Assembly (NCBI GenBank): GCA_964016985.1 | Contig: OZ024831.1 | Location: 86,508,095-86,572,094, forward strand | DNA from: Anodontia alba | Taxonomy: Eukaryota; Mollusca; Bivalvia; Lucinida; Lucinidae | Length of the DNA: 64,000 nucleotides | Direction of reading: 5' to 3' | Shown: positions 1 to 10,960 of the stretch, one piece after another | Layout: each line of letters starts with the position of its first letter | How positions within the stretch are numbered: position 1 is the stretch's first letter | Notes under the pieces: model-generated | What the model saw: the letters and a program-made list of their open reading frames with translations, nothing else | The model's database searches: none | Told to the model about the DNA's origin: nothing | Made by a program: the position numbers and the translations under genes

Positions 1-960
1 AACGGCCAGCTATAGATTTATGTAGAATGCTTACTGGATCATGAGAATCGGAATTTATGCTACGGACAAAGAACGAAGGCCTACATCATCCAGGCTATCT
101 GCCTAAGATCTTTTATGCTCACTTGCAGAACACAAGAAGCTAAATGCTTTTGTCGCTATAGTGAAAATCCTCCAGACCAAAGTACTCGACTTTATACACA
201 TTTCACGCAATTTGATTGGTTGAAGGAAAGGCTAGTTTTACATTTCAATAAAGTTCAGAGTAGGAATTTGTCGGAACTATTTTCCGACCGCCTTCTCTAA
301 TATTGGACATTGGCAACATTTTGATGACAAAGTTGAATTACAACAGCGATAAAATCCACAAAATAAAATTCATTCCTATAATACCATTGCATTTCGTTTT
401 TACTGAAGAATGCCTCCGACCGAAATATTCACACTGAGTAAATACTTCCATAATTAAATGCTTGACGATAGTCCATCATAGGCGTAGGCTCATTACGCAC
501 ATTACGCATGCACGGAACATGCGTGAGAAAAATATTTATCATTATGAAAACGAGCCTATTCAAATATATAGAAGATTTCACCTAAAAAAAAAACTAAAAA
601 AAAAATCAGATAAAAACCCCGATATTTTTCATATTTCTGCTCAAAACATAGATTGTGGGTACTCGTTAGAACCGCCTCGACACAATCTATGTTTTTGAGC
701 AGAATTAAGAAAAATATTGTATACCCCTGCAAAACCCCAGTTTTATTTTATATAAAAGTGGGGTTTAATGGGGTCAAAATCATATCGGCATGTTTTCGTG
801 ATGTATTAAAGTAGCATTAACATAAAAAGTTCGCTTCTTTACCACAGAGGCTTCTCTTAAAAGAAATAATTGTCTGGGAGCAAATTCTTTCCTTTAAGAG
901 CAGTCCCTATTTTAGAAGCGATTCTAGACATAGTTTTCAAGATTTTTTTGTTTTGTTTTA
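1..960. repeat. Left copy of a direct duplication
   Basis: Matches 1391-2356 at a few mismatches per hundred bases, including a shared short frame at 115-300, a P1 copy, and the hairpin caaattctttcctttaagag. It starts inside a palindrome cut by the window edge. Confidence 0.85.
541..803. mobile_element. P1 MITE, copy with lost hairpin arm
   Basis: P1 family definition: inverted ends near ATTACGAAAACACGCCTAT, two unlike flanking arms (one with tttcagataaaa, the other with ccccacttttatatagtaaa), and a central hairpin built on TAGATTGTGGGTACTCGTTA. Here the second hairpin arm is shortened to cacaatctatg. Confidence 0.8.
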
Positions 961-1337
961 TGTGTGTGTATGTTGTTTTTTTTTTTTTTTTTTTGTTTTG
1001 TTTTTTTTTTTGTTTTGTTTTTTTTTTTGTTTTTTTGTTTTGTTTTTTTGTTGTTGTTTTTTTTTTTTTTTTTTTTTTTGTTTTGTTTTTGTGTTGTTTT
1101 TTTCTTCTTCTTCTTTCGTTCCGGAAAGCTAATTTATAAGATACTTACATCGATAAATAAAGACCATAGCCCGCCATGTCTGTGTTTGTTCACCTTCGAA
1201 ATCTGACAGCCCCCGACATCGAGATCTCGGCTTTAACTGGGTGTACCCCACGTTAAGGCACATTACGTCACTGAGGCATTTTAGCTATCGTTCAAGTGCG
1301 CATAATTATTTCATGCACCTCCCCAGCTAGCATTCTT
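961..1337. repeat. T/GT-rich run and spacer between duplicated blocks
   Basis: 961-1110 is a poly-T tract with scattered G and C. 1111-1337 shows no gene and no repeat that I can place. Confidence 0.6.
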
Positions 1338-1410
1338 TATAAACCTATAGCGGGCTGTTATCGGTCCGTCAGGTAACCTGACGGACCGATAACGGCCCGC
1401 TATAGATTTA
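1338..1410. repeat. GC-rich palindrome, same family as 58142
   Basis: Arms ctatagcgggctgttatcgg and ccgataacggcccgctatag around tccgtcaggtaacctgacgga. The outer ends agcattctttat/atgtagaatgct match 58142-58254. Confidence 0.75.
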
Positions 1411-2360
1411 TGTAGAATGCTTACTGGATCATGAGAATCGGAATTTATGCTACGGGCAAAGAACGAAGGCCTACATCATCCAGGCTATCTGCCTAAGATC
1501 TTTTATGCTCACTTGCAGAACACAAGAAGCTAAATGCTTTTGTCGCTATAGTGAAAATCCTCCAGACCAAAGTACTCAACTTTATACACATTTCACGCAA
1601 TTTGATTGGTTGAAGGAAAGGCTAGTTTTACATTTCAATAAAGTCCAGAGTAGGAATTTGTCGGAACTATTTTCCGACCGCCTTCTCTAATATTGGACAT
1701 TGGCAACATTTTGATGACAAAGTTGAATTACAACAGCGATAAAATCCACAAAATAAAATTCATTCCTATAATACTATTGCATTTCGTTTTTACTGAAGAA
1801 GGCCTCCGACCGAAATATTCACACTGAGTAAATACATTCATAATTAAATGCTTGACGATAGTCCATCATAGGCGTAGGCTCATTACGCACATTACGCATG
1901 CACGGAACATGTGTGAGAAAAATATTTATCATTATGAAAACACGCCTATTCAAATATATAGAAGATATCACCTAAAAAAAAAATAAAAAAAAATTCAGAT
2001 AAAACCCCCGATATTTTTTATACTTCTGCTCAAAACATAGATTGTGGGTACTCTTTAGAACCGCCTCGACGAGGCGGTTCTAACGAGTACCCACAATCTA
2101 TGTTTTTGGGCAGAATTAAGAAAAATATTGTATACCCCTGCAAAACCCCAGTTTTATTTTATATAAAAGTGGGGTTTAAGGGGGTCAAAATCATATCGGC
2201 ATGTTTTTGTGATGTATTAAAGTAGCATTAACATAAAAAGTTCGCTTCTTTATCACAGAGGCTTCTCTTAAAAGAAAGAATTGTCTGGGAGCAAATTCTT
2301 TCCTTTAAGAGCAGTCCATATTTTAGAAGCGATTCTAGACATAGTTTTCAAGATTTTTCC
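1391..2360. repeat. Right copy of a direct duplication
   Basis: Second copy of the block at 1-960. A related, more diverged segment lies at 5205-5490 (same ttcctggttgtgcgtaaaa border), so the block is a dispersed repeat. Confidence 0.85.
1931..2214. mobile_element. P1 MITE, intact hairpin
   Basis: The duplicate of the 541-803 copy, with the full central hairpin (gaaccgcctcg/cgaggcggttc). Confidence 0.82.
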
Positions 2361-2546
2361 TGGTTGTGCGTAAAACAAATCCGTTCTAGCTACACCAGTG
2401 GTCCATGACTACTCTTCAAATGACCCGTGTTATGTGCAAAGAGCAAAGGTCTACATCAGTCAGACTCTGCCAAAGTATAACTATGCCATAGTTTATGTTG
2501 ATCGTCCATGCGCAAGATCGCAGACGTATCAGTATATCAAGTTCCT

Positions 2547-2610
2547 GGGCCCAGTTGTTCAAAGCATCGTTAGCTTAACGAGTTCTTTAGTGGTCAAAAT
2601 GTCATCGAGA
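2547..2610. mobile_element. P4 MITE fragment
   Basis: Only the GGGCCCAGTTGTTCAAAGC end and the following gcttaacgag segment are present. Confidence 0.6.
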
Positions 2611-2974
2611 CCTGGATGTAAGAATGGGTATAACAGAGAAATTTTGTCATTCCCAGAAAACTCAAATACATTATCAGAAAGGATCTTTTTCGCGGCCATC
2701 TTTAAAAGTGGCGATCGTTTTTAAAAGTGGCGATCATCTTTAAAAGGTTAGTAGTTTGGTATGAAAGAAATAGGGAATAAAATGAAAGCATATGAAAGTC
2801 ACTATAGCAGAGAGAGAATGATGTAAATAGCTTGTATAATACTGTGTACCAAAGAGGGCAAAAGCAACGGTATAGTTCCAATGCTAAAATTAGTGCATCG
2901 CTATATTTTATTAGTGAACTGATAAAATTTAACAGTGCAGCGATATACAGTAAAACCTCAATGGCTCGAACATA

Positions 2975-4316
2975 CGAGGGATGTTCGAAATGAATTGCTT
3001 ATTTCTATCTGGAGACTTCAAATTTCAAGTTAGCCCAAAAGTAATCATTTCATGCCCTCGAAGTACTCCCCGTGGCTAGAAATGCAAAGTTTCAGCCGAT
3101 GTATCCACTTCTTGAAGGCGTCACGGTACGCTGATTTGGGCACAGTAATAAGGTACTGATGAATGGCAGATCTAAGTGCCTGTCGGGACTGGTATTTCCG
3201 CCCAGCAAGAAATGCTTTCAATTTCGGAAACAAAAAGAAATCACATGGGGCAAGGTCTGGGGAATACGGGGGTGGGGGGGGGCGGGGTGAGGCAAAACAG
3301 TTACTTTTTCTTTCTTCAAAAACGCCGTAACTATTGCGGAGGTATGAGCTGGGGCATTGTCATGTAGAAGACGGGCATGTTTAAAACCAGTGGCAGGGCG
3401 TCGTTTCTGATAATACTTTTTCAGTTTCTTCAGTACTACGTCTTTGTAGTACTTTCCGGTGATGCTTTTGCCCTTTTTCACTGGCACCTTTATTGCGACT
3501 CCTTCACCAGAGAAGAAGATTGCATACAAAACCCTCTTTGTACTCAAAGAATGTTTGGCAATTATTGGACGTTTGGTGTGTTTAGTGGCCCAGATCTTAT
3601 TGCTAACCTTTCTGAAGGGCTCAAAATAATGGACTCAGGTTTCATCACCTGTGACGACATTAGCAAACTGCTTTTTGTCATATTTTGGAAATATTTGAAG
3701 CAGCTTTTTGGCCACTTTAACCCGTTGCCTCTTTTGCTCGTCAGTCAACAGATGTGGCACCCATCAAGCTGAAATCTTTCTGACTTTCAAATGCTTCTTC
3801 AAAATAAGGTGAACCGTTGAAAGTGATATGGCTACCTTTCGTGCAATATCACGAACTGTAAATCTGGCATCTCCTTCAATTATTTCCTTTATTTTGGAAA
3901 CGATTACTTTACGAGATGCAGATTTTGGCCTGCCTGATTTCGGTGCATTTTTGATGGACTCTACACCAGACTCAAATTTCTTTTTCCACCGCCGAACTGT
4001 GTCATAAGACACACAAGAAGGTCCAAAAGCAGTAGAAATTTCAGTCATCAGCTTCTTCAAAGAACAACCAAGTTTTGAGCGAACTTTGATGTAAGCCCGT
4101 ATTTCATCTTTTTTGTCGACGCTTCTACCAACCATTTGTAATGACTGCGTGTATTCAAATGGCAAATTTTATGTCTTACACTTAGTCTAACATGTACATT
4201 TATACACCATTGTGTAGATATTGAATAACCCTATACAGGTATGTATTGGTTTTTATCGTGCCCCACGTGGATATCGAGCTAGAGGACAATAAACAATTCA
4301 TTTCGAACATCCCTCG
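2975..4316 (-). mobile_element. mariner transposon, near full length, nested in a MITE
   Basis: About 27-bp terminal inverted repeats beginning CGAGGGATGTTCGAAATGAA flank 1342 bp, with TA at both ends. The host sequence on either side is a MITE whose halves match uninterrupted copies elsewhere, so this is an insertion into that MITE. The element carries a transposase on the minus strand with the usual mariner size. Confidence 0.88.
3045..4165 (-). pseudogene. mariner transposase, inactivated
   Basis: From the ATG at 4165 the product has an N-terminal helix-turn-helix DNA-binding region (VSYDTVRRWKKKF, VRDIARKVAISLSTVH) and then stops at an in-frame TGA immediately before the WVPHLLT mariner hallmark. 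Beyond it are the catalytic blocks GDETWVHYF, LLHDNAPAH and, after a frameshift at a run of nine G, SPDLAPCDFFLFP. All three catalytic aspartates of the D,D34D set are present, but the stop and the shift make the copy non-functional. The homopolymer shift could also be a sequencing error. Confidence 0.85.
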
Positions 4317-4772
4317 TATTTGGGACCATGTAAATTTATTCGAGACATGGGTAGTTCGAGCCACTGAGGGTTACTCATGGCGACATGTCAGGGAGAACAT
4401 AGCGATAATTTAGGGATGTTTTTCCATCTTCTAGACAATTATGGTATGTTGAGTATGTTCATTAGAATCGCATCGACGAGGCGATTCTAATGAGTACACA
4501 CAACATATATGTACAATTCCATGATAAAATAAGAAAGTTTCCTTAAATATTTGTTCTCTTGAGCTATCGGAAGAATTTCGTAGGGACGTAAAAACGAGTT
4601 CGTTAGCCATGGTAAACGAGGCATCGGTGTTCGAGCTATGGAGGTTCGACTGTAACTATAAATAAAGCTTCTTTTATCTCTTCTTTAACTTTATCTATAT
4701 AGAAAAACGGTAATATTTAGCCCGTATTTCCTGTTTTCTTGATAGCTGTTATTATTATAGGGATCAAATATG

Positions 4773-4892
4773 GTTTTTTCATGCATTAACATTCGCCAGG
4801 TCCCGAGGGAGGTGTTGAAAACCGAGGCCGGAGGCCCCGGTTTTCAACATCTCCCTAGGGACCTGGCGAATGTTAATGCATTGAAAAAACAT
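4773..4892. mobile_element. Long hairpin of about 57 bp per arm
   Basis: Left arm tttttcatgcattaacattc, then gccaggtcccgagggaggtg and onward; right arm complementary with few mismatches, centre ggccggaggcc. It neighbours the 4950-5185 repeat. Confidence 0.75.
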
Positions 4893-4949
4893 GTTCGATC
4901 GCTATTATTGCATAAAAATTAGAAATATTTGCTACATTTCGCGTTATTT

Positions 4950-5185
4950 CTTGCACTATTTTGTTTCGCCTTTTCATCGATGTCTCGCGAACGCAGTTTC
5001 TACGGACTAGGGCCGGGAAGTACACATCTCGTAACGGCAGCAAATCTGTGGCTCCGGTACGATCATATTGAAAGTTGCGAAGCCTTACATTAACAGCGCG
5101 TAAATTGCCTTGTTAATACACGGCTTTTCGCCAGTTAATGCACGGCTGTTAATAACGTGCGAGACTGCTTTTTATGCAATAATAT
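4950..5185. repeat. Dispersed repeat, copy 1
   Basis: Shares gatgtctcgcgaacgca, gcagcaaatctgtggc and gttaatacacggcttttcgc with 34555-34795. Confidence 0.75.
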
Positions 5186-5204
5186 ATAAACAAACGTGCC
5201 GCGT

Positions 5205-5490
5205 CATGGAAAAGAGCCATAGACGTAGCGCTCACTACGTACATTATGCATGTACGTAACTACGCACATTTTGCATGTGCGTAACATTAAATATTTATAA
5301 CGAAGAGGCATTACATGAAATATTTTGCTTCTTTACCATAGGGGCTGATCTTAAAGGAAAGAATTTGTGCCCTCTGAGAGCAAATTCTTTCCTTTAAGAG
5401 TAGCCCATAATTTAGAAACGATTCTCGCCATAGGTTTCATGATTTTTCCTGGTTGTGCGTAAAAATAATTCCGTTCTTGCTACGCCACGG
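5205..5490. repeat. Diverged copy of the 1-960 repeat, right half
   Basis: Contains the aaaggaaagaatttgtgc hairpin and ttcctggttgtgcgtaaaa, as in 840-960 and 2255-2375. Confidence 0.7.
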
Positions 5491-5507
5491 AGAGTCGTTA
5501 CAGTATA

Positions 5508-5562
5508 TGCGAACAGCATAGGTTCTGGCGAGACTGTGCCTCGCCAGAACCTATGCTGTTCG
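5508..5562. repeat. Hairpin of 24 bp per arm
   Basis: Perfect arms gcgaacagcataggttctgg(cgag) and complement around actgtgc. Confidence 0.7.
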
Positions 5563-5774
5563 CTCACGTAAGCGGTAGGCCACAATATATATGTGACCTT
5601 GCTATGGAGCCGGGCATTTGGACTGAAAGTTCGATTCAACAAATGATGCGAAGAACTTTTTTCTCGCAACTGGCTCAAATATTTTGATAGATAAATCACG
5701 GCTATTAAATAATTAAAGTAACTTGTTTCAAACAATTTGATACTTATTCTATTTATATGTTTTTGTTGCTGATG

Positions 5775-5776
<2 letters not shown>

Positions 5777-5807
<31 letters not shown>

Positions 5808-5854
5808 CGTGCGTGCGTGCGTGCGTTCGTGTGTCGGTGTTTGGGAGGTGGGGG

Positions 5855-5924
<70 letters not shown>
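5777..5924. repeat. (GT)n microsatellite with GTGC variants
   Basis: Two GT tracts with gtgcgtgcgt and gtgtcggtgtttggg between them. Confidence 0.95.
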
Positions 5925-5927
<3 letters not shown>

Positions 5928-6746
5928 ATAAAATAAAATTCCTGACAACATAACAAATACAAATATTTTTTATACGCGTGAACACATGTGTAACAACGTG
6001 TATAAGAAAAAACAAATAATATATGAAATAATACAAACCACCATTCCATTTGTCCAAAAGGTATATAGCTACCACTGATACTTTTTTCCATCACAATAAC
6101 ACAGCTATGCAACATGAAAGACTTCAATCACATAGGTGCGCTAATGCGATGCGAGATCTTATTAATTTTTGGCGTACACATATGAAAAGCAACTGTACTT
6201 TGTAAATATTCAATGCTTCACTGAACTTCAGTAATTTGCGAAGGTGAACCTTCACGCATGCATGTGTGCAAGACGTAAGTCATTCAAGTGTTTTAGAAGA
6301 TTCCCTTTACTGTATAACGGTAAATATCTTTTTCTTATTAATTCCGAGAAAGGACGCTTTACCAGAAAAATGTAAAATTGTATTAAAAGTTACAGAAGAC
6401 AAATTTATTTGATTTTACCTATCAGGTATTTACGCATTATATTTTTATTATACCCGCCTTTTCGAAGAAAAATCGGGCATTGTGTTTTCGTGTAAGATCC
6501 GAGCGTCCGTCAGTCTCCATGTTATGTATGCATGTGTTTGTATGTACATCCGTCCGTCCGTCACGTTTGAATATAGAGGGTAGTTGGCTTCTATTTGGTG
6601 CGACCTTGACTTCAAGTTCAAATGTCTAAATCTATGACTGTTTTTTCCCCGAAGAAGCACGTATACGTGATGACACAAGATCAACTGCCCCGTCTTGTTG
6701 TTTGCATATTTGTATCTCCATCAAAATTATTTCCGTCATTTTGGAT

Positions 6747-7287
6747 TTATATATCCTCCTCTAAAACATCACGTTAAAAAAAAGTTGAAGAGCTAATTTA
6801 AAAAGCAATCTAATAATGAAAACACCTACGAACCCACATTTTCTCTATTCGTTACGGGGCAACATAGGGTTATAAATTACCTACATTACGAAAACACGCC
6901 TATATAATTTTGACCCCCTTCAACCCCACTTTTATATAGTAAAACTGGGGTTTACAGGGGTATACATTATTTTTCTTATTTCTGCTCAAAAACATAGATT
7001 GTGGGTACTCGTTAGAACCGCCTCGATGAGGCGGTTCTAACGAGTGCCCGCGATCTATGTTTTGAGCAGAAATATGAAAAATATCAGAGTTTTTCATCTG
7101 AAAATTTTTCTGTTTTTGGAGGTGAAATTTTCTACATATTTGAATAGGCTTGTTTTCGTAATATAGATTTATTAACGTTATAACCAACAAAACAACGGCG
7201 ACAGAAAATCAAAACAAAACAAAAAACATACTAAACAAAACACACACACATAACCGAGAGAATTAAATAGTTTGTATTTAGGTTTTA
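6747..7287. repeat. Insertion bounded by 30-bp direct repeats; inverted counterpart of 10460-10710
   Basis: The string ATCTCCATCAAAATTATTTC and the following 12 bases occur just before (6714-6746) and just after (7288-7320) this segment. Its content, including the AACCAACAAAACAACGGCGA stretch, CA/AAC-rich run and gagagaattaaa, is the reverse complement of 10460-10710, the 5' edge of the LINE fragment. A palindromic MITE (6894-7163) is inserted in it. Confidence 0.65.
6894..7163. mobile_element. P1 MITE, reverse orientation
   Basis: Begins cattacgaaaacacgccta and ends gcttgttttcgtaat. It is inserted in the left arm of the inverted repeat around the LINE fragment. Confidence 0.82.
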
Positions 7288-7963
7288 CATCTCCATCAAA
7301 ATTATTTCCGTCATTTTGGAATGTTTCTCCTATTTGAATAAGTACCTAAATAGATTCTAAAATTTATATTTTTACATAATAGTTTATCGTTTATTTCAGG
7401 AGAGGAAGCGTAATAAGACGGTTACAGTGTAACAGTTGGCAAAAGCGAAATAAGGTTCTCTTCCCCATACGCTCTTAATACTGGTTGAGACGTAGTGGTG
7501 CATTTTCTTTCCTGTAAGTATTCTTCATTTTATTCACTCTTGTATATGAAATTTTAATTTATCAAAGCAGTATTATCACTAAGTCATAATGTACTTGCAT
7601 GTATCGAAGTTGAAAATCAGCGCCTAGCGCCTCAAAGCACTTAGCAGTCCAACAGTGCAGATCCCAATTCGACGTTGACAACACGGCATCTGGTTGTGAT
7701 CTGCACTGCTAGTATAAAACCACAGGTAATCCTGCAAAAATATAGCATGCATATAAATTGACAATACTCATCGACTTTAAACTAAAGAGGGCTACTAGAC
7801 ACTAATATGCTAAGCCCCGAAAATGTTAAGCCATTTTTCCTAGTGTGTTGTCATCTAATTGTACATGTATGTACTATTTTTAATAGCAATCAGTTTTTTC
7901 TGTCTCCAGAAATTTATTAACATAATTTTTCCAGTTCAAATGATTTAAATTAGAAGATTTTAC

Positions 7964-8190
<227 letters not shown>

Positions 8191-8252
8191 TATTGGTTGC
8201 ATCGCTGGTAACATACTTGGAATTCCGAATAATGCCCTGTACTTATCAACAT

Positions 8253-10480
8253 TTACCATATAATTGTTTTTTGGGTTTTTTTTTTTTTTGTTGTTGTTGT
8301 TGTTTTTTTTTTGTTGTTGTTTTTTTTTGTTGTTGTTTTTTTTTTTTTTTTTTCGAAAATCCATTGGTCTATAGTACCCCAAAATTGGTTAACAACATTA
8401 CAGTGCCAAAACGAATGTACCATTTTCTCCTGTTCTAATTTGCAGAATGTACATAAATTATCTTGTCTAATATTCATTTTCGTTAGCAAGTCGTTTGTGG
8501 CTATTATTCTATGGATAATCCTATACTGGAACCAGTGTATTTTTGTATTGCGACAATATTTGGATGGTATACTGTGTATTTGTTTCCAATTCAATTGGGT
8601 ATTTTCAAACGCTCGTTCCCACTTAGGTTGGCTAGTTGGAACAATATTTTTATTGATTAGTACCGTATAAATATCTTTACTACCTTTAGTCGATTTCATT
8701 ATAATTTTAACATTAAACGGCCAATGACAATTGAATAATGATTCAGTAGCTAATGAAATTTGAATTCGTCTAAGATATGTTTCTACCGAAGTTCTTATTC
8801 CTGCGAATTCCACAAAATTTGTTCTGACATTATATTTTACTTGAAACTGCTCATATATGTATGTCAGCAACTGCCCATGTTCATCCATCAAATCTCTAAT
8901 GAAATGAATATTTTTATCATACCATCTGCGATAAAACACTGGAGAATTATTTACTTTTATATTCATATTGTTCCATATGCTACTACCAATAATGTCTGAA
9001 GCCGATTTTGGTACTAATTGTGTAATAAGTTTTTTTCATTCATCTAGACATTACGAAAACACGCCTATTCAAATATACTGAAAATTTTACCACCAAAAAT
9101 GGAAAATTTTCAGATAAAAAAAGTCTGATATTTTTCATATTTCTGCTCAAAACATAGATTGTGGGTACCCGTTAGAACCGCTTCGATGAGGCGGTTCTAA
9201 CGAGTATACCCACAATCTATGTTTTTGAGCAGAAATAAGAAAAATAATGTATACCCCTGTATACCCCCGTTTTACTATATAAAAGTGGGGTTTAAGGTGG
9301 TCAAAATTATATAGGCGTGTTTTTGTGTTGACATCCCACCAAAATTTATTCGTACAGTGCCTTTTAATTTCTTCGATATATGTTGCGCCTTTGTTCATTA
9401 AATTTTTTATATTTGTATGTACTGTCTTAAATAGGATTTTATATTTTGAGTTCGTAATAATTAATCTTCGTATCCAACTTTCAAAGCACTTGTATAGCTA
9501 TTAAGTTGTACCATTTTCAAACCTCCGTTATAATAATCTTGGCAAAGTACTTCTCTTTTGGTTCTATCAGTAGGCGATTGCCAAATAAAATTGAAAAACA
9601 TTCGATTTAATTTTAGGACAGTATCATTACTTGGGTTAGGTAGAGAGATAAAAAGATGATTAAGTTTAGCTATTAACAACGTTTTAAGAATAGTTATTCG
9701 TCCTAGTGGTGTCAATATTCGTCTCGACCACTGTTTAATTTCTTTTTTTAATTTCTTTTATATTTTCATTGTAGTTTATTTCGAGAATTGCAAGAAAATC
9801 TTATTCCTAAGATATCAAAGTCATTTTGAGTCCAGTCTAGTTAAAGTCTATGATTAAATGTTTTCCCCTACTAAATTTCTGGCTCCCAATCCAAACAGCT
9901 CTGGTTTTTGATGCATTAACTTTTAATCTAGAAGCTGTTGCAAATATATTCAATGTTGTTAACGTTTCATTTAAGGATTTTTCTGAACCATCCAAAAGTA
10001 CCGCTGTGTCATCTGCAAACTGTGACAAAGTATATTCCGCATCTTCTATTTTTATGCCTTTTATATCTTAATTTGATTTAAAAAGTCGAGCAAGAATTTC
10101 CGCACATAAAAGAAAAATATAGGGAGAAAGTGGATCTCCTTGTCTGCATCCTCTTAGCACTATAAAAGATTCTGACAAAACACACATGGTACTACGGAAG
10201 CTGAGATATCATTGTAAAATATCTTTATCCATTCTTTAATTGATTCTCCGAAATTTAAGAAATTTAATACTTTTTTCAATAAATTTTCACGAGATCGAAT
10301 CAAATGCTTTTTCGAAATCTATGATCAGTAATAAGCCAGGAATATCTAATTCGTCTGTGATATGTAGTATATCGTAGACAAGTCTGGTATTTTCCCCGAT
10401 ATAACGGCCACTCAAAAAACTTGTTTGTTCTTTTGAAATAAATTTATTTAGCACTTGTTTAATTCTCTCGGCTATGTGTG
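8253..10480 (-). pseudogene. LINE reverse transcriptase fragment, interrupted by a MITE
   Basis: Going down the minus strand one reads IDFEKAFDSIS followed by a stop in place of the expected Trp (about 10325-10280), [18 protein letters not shown] (about 10150-10105), the catalytic QFADDTAVLLDG (about 10025), thumb-like TPLGRITILKTLLIAKLNHL (about 9715), and after the MITE at 9049-9329 a C-terminal region with a CTFCKLEQEKMVHSFWHC zinc-knuckle-like motif. It ends in A-rich sequence (T-run on plus at 8271-8352), the expected 3' tail. The 5' part (endonuclease) is absent. The layout suggests an L1/Tx1-like clade; this is tentative. Confidence 0.8.
9049..9329. mobile_element. P1 MITE inserted in the LINE fragment
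   Basis: Complete ends and hairpin. LINE-derived coding sequence resumes on both sides. Confidence 0.85.
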
Positions 10481-10710
10481 TGTGTTTTGTTTTGTTTGTT
10501 TTTTTTTTTTTGTTTTTTTTGTTTGTTTTTTTTGTTTTGTTTTGATTTTCTGTCGTCGTTGTTTTGTTGGTTATAACGTAAATAAATCTAGGTAATTTAT
10601 AACCCTATGCTGCCCCGTAACGAATAGAGTAGGAGTTTTCATTATAAGATGGCTTTTCAAACTAGCTCTTTAACTTTATTTTTTAACATGATGTTTTAGA
10701 GGAGCATGTA
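10460..10710. repeat. Right arm of the 250-bp inverted repeat around the LINE fragment
   Basis: Pairs with 6755-7268 once the MITE in the left arm is removed. It contains tctctcggctatgtgtgtg, a T/GT-rich stretch, gtcgttgttttgttggttat and the outer end ttaacatgatgttttagagg. It borders the truncated 5' end of the LINE fragment. Confidence 0.65.
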
Positions 10711-10960
10711 ATTTCACGTATGTTTTTGTGTCCGCCAGTAAACGATTCATTTAAGTGACAGATGAATGAGATACTAAGGCTCGTTAGATGTGACATAAGG
10801 TAATTAAGTACATGCAATTTCGGAAATGTGCTTCCGGCGACGTCTCATGTGCGCCTTTGTATCCCCGCAATCTGATCACTCTTCGGATGGTCATCAGTGT
10901 GAAATGTGTACTTCTAAGGCATCGCCCTAGACAACACATCTTTTTCAGCCTTAATATATA

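Larger units (their letters stand above)
2948..4652. mobile_element. P3 MITE split by the mariner at 2975-4316
   Basis: The left end cagtaaaacctcaatggctc (2948-2974) and the rest (4317-4652) form one copy of a 330-370 bp family with ends complementary to gaggttcgactg. TA flanks it. The centre has the hairpin cattagaatcgc/gcgattctaatg. Confidence 0.82.

Noticed and set aside
115..300. A 61-codon frame repeated at 1505-1690
   Set aside because: It lies in a duplicated repeat block, so being present twice reflects the duplication and not selection; no protein motif is visible.
5412..6127. Long frames through the GT microsatellite
   Set aside because: Frames consist of His/Thr dipeptide repeats produced by the microsatellite.
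8193..8438. Phe-rich frames in T-runs (also at 870-1139 and 51444-51776)
   Set aside because: Poly-T tracts keep frames open by chance; the 8271-8352 run is the A-tail of the LINE fragment.
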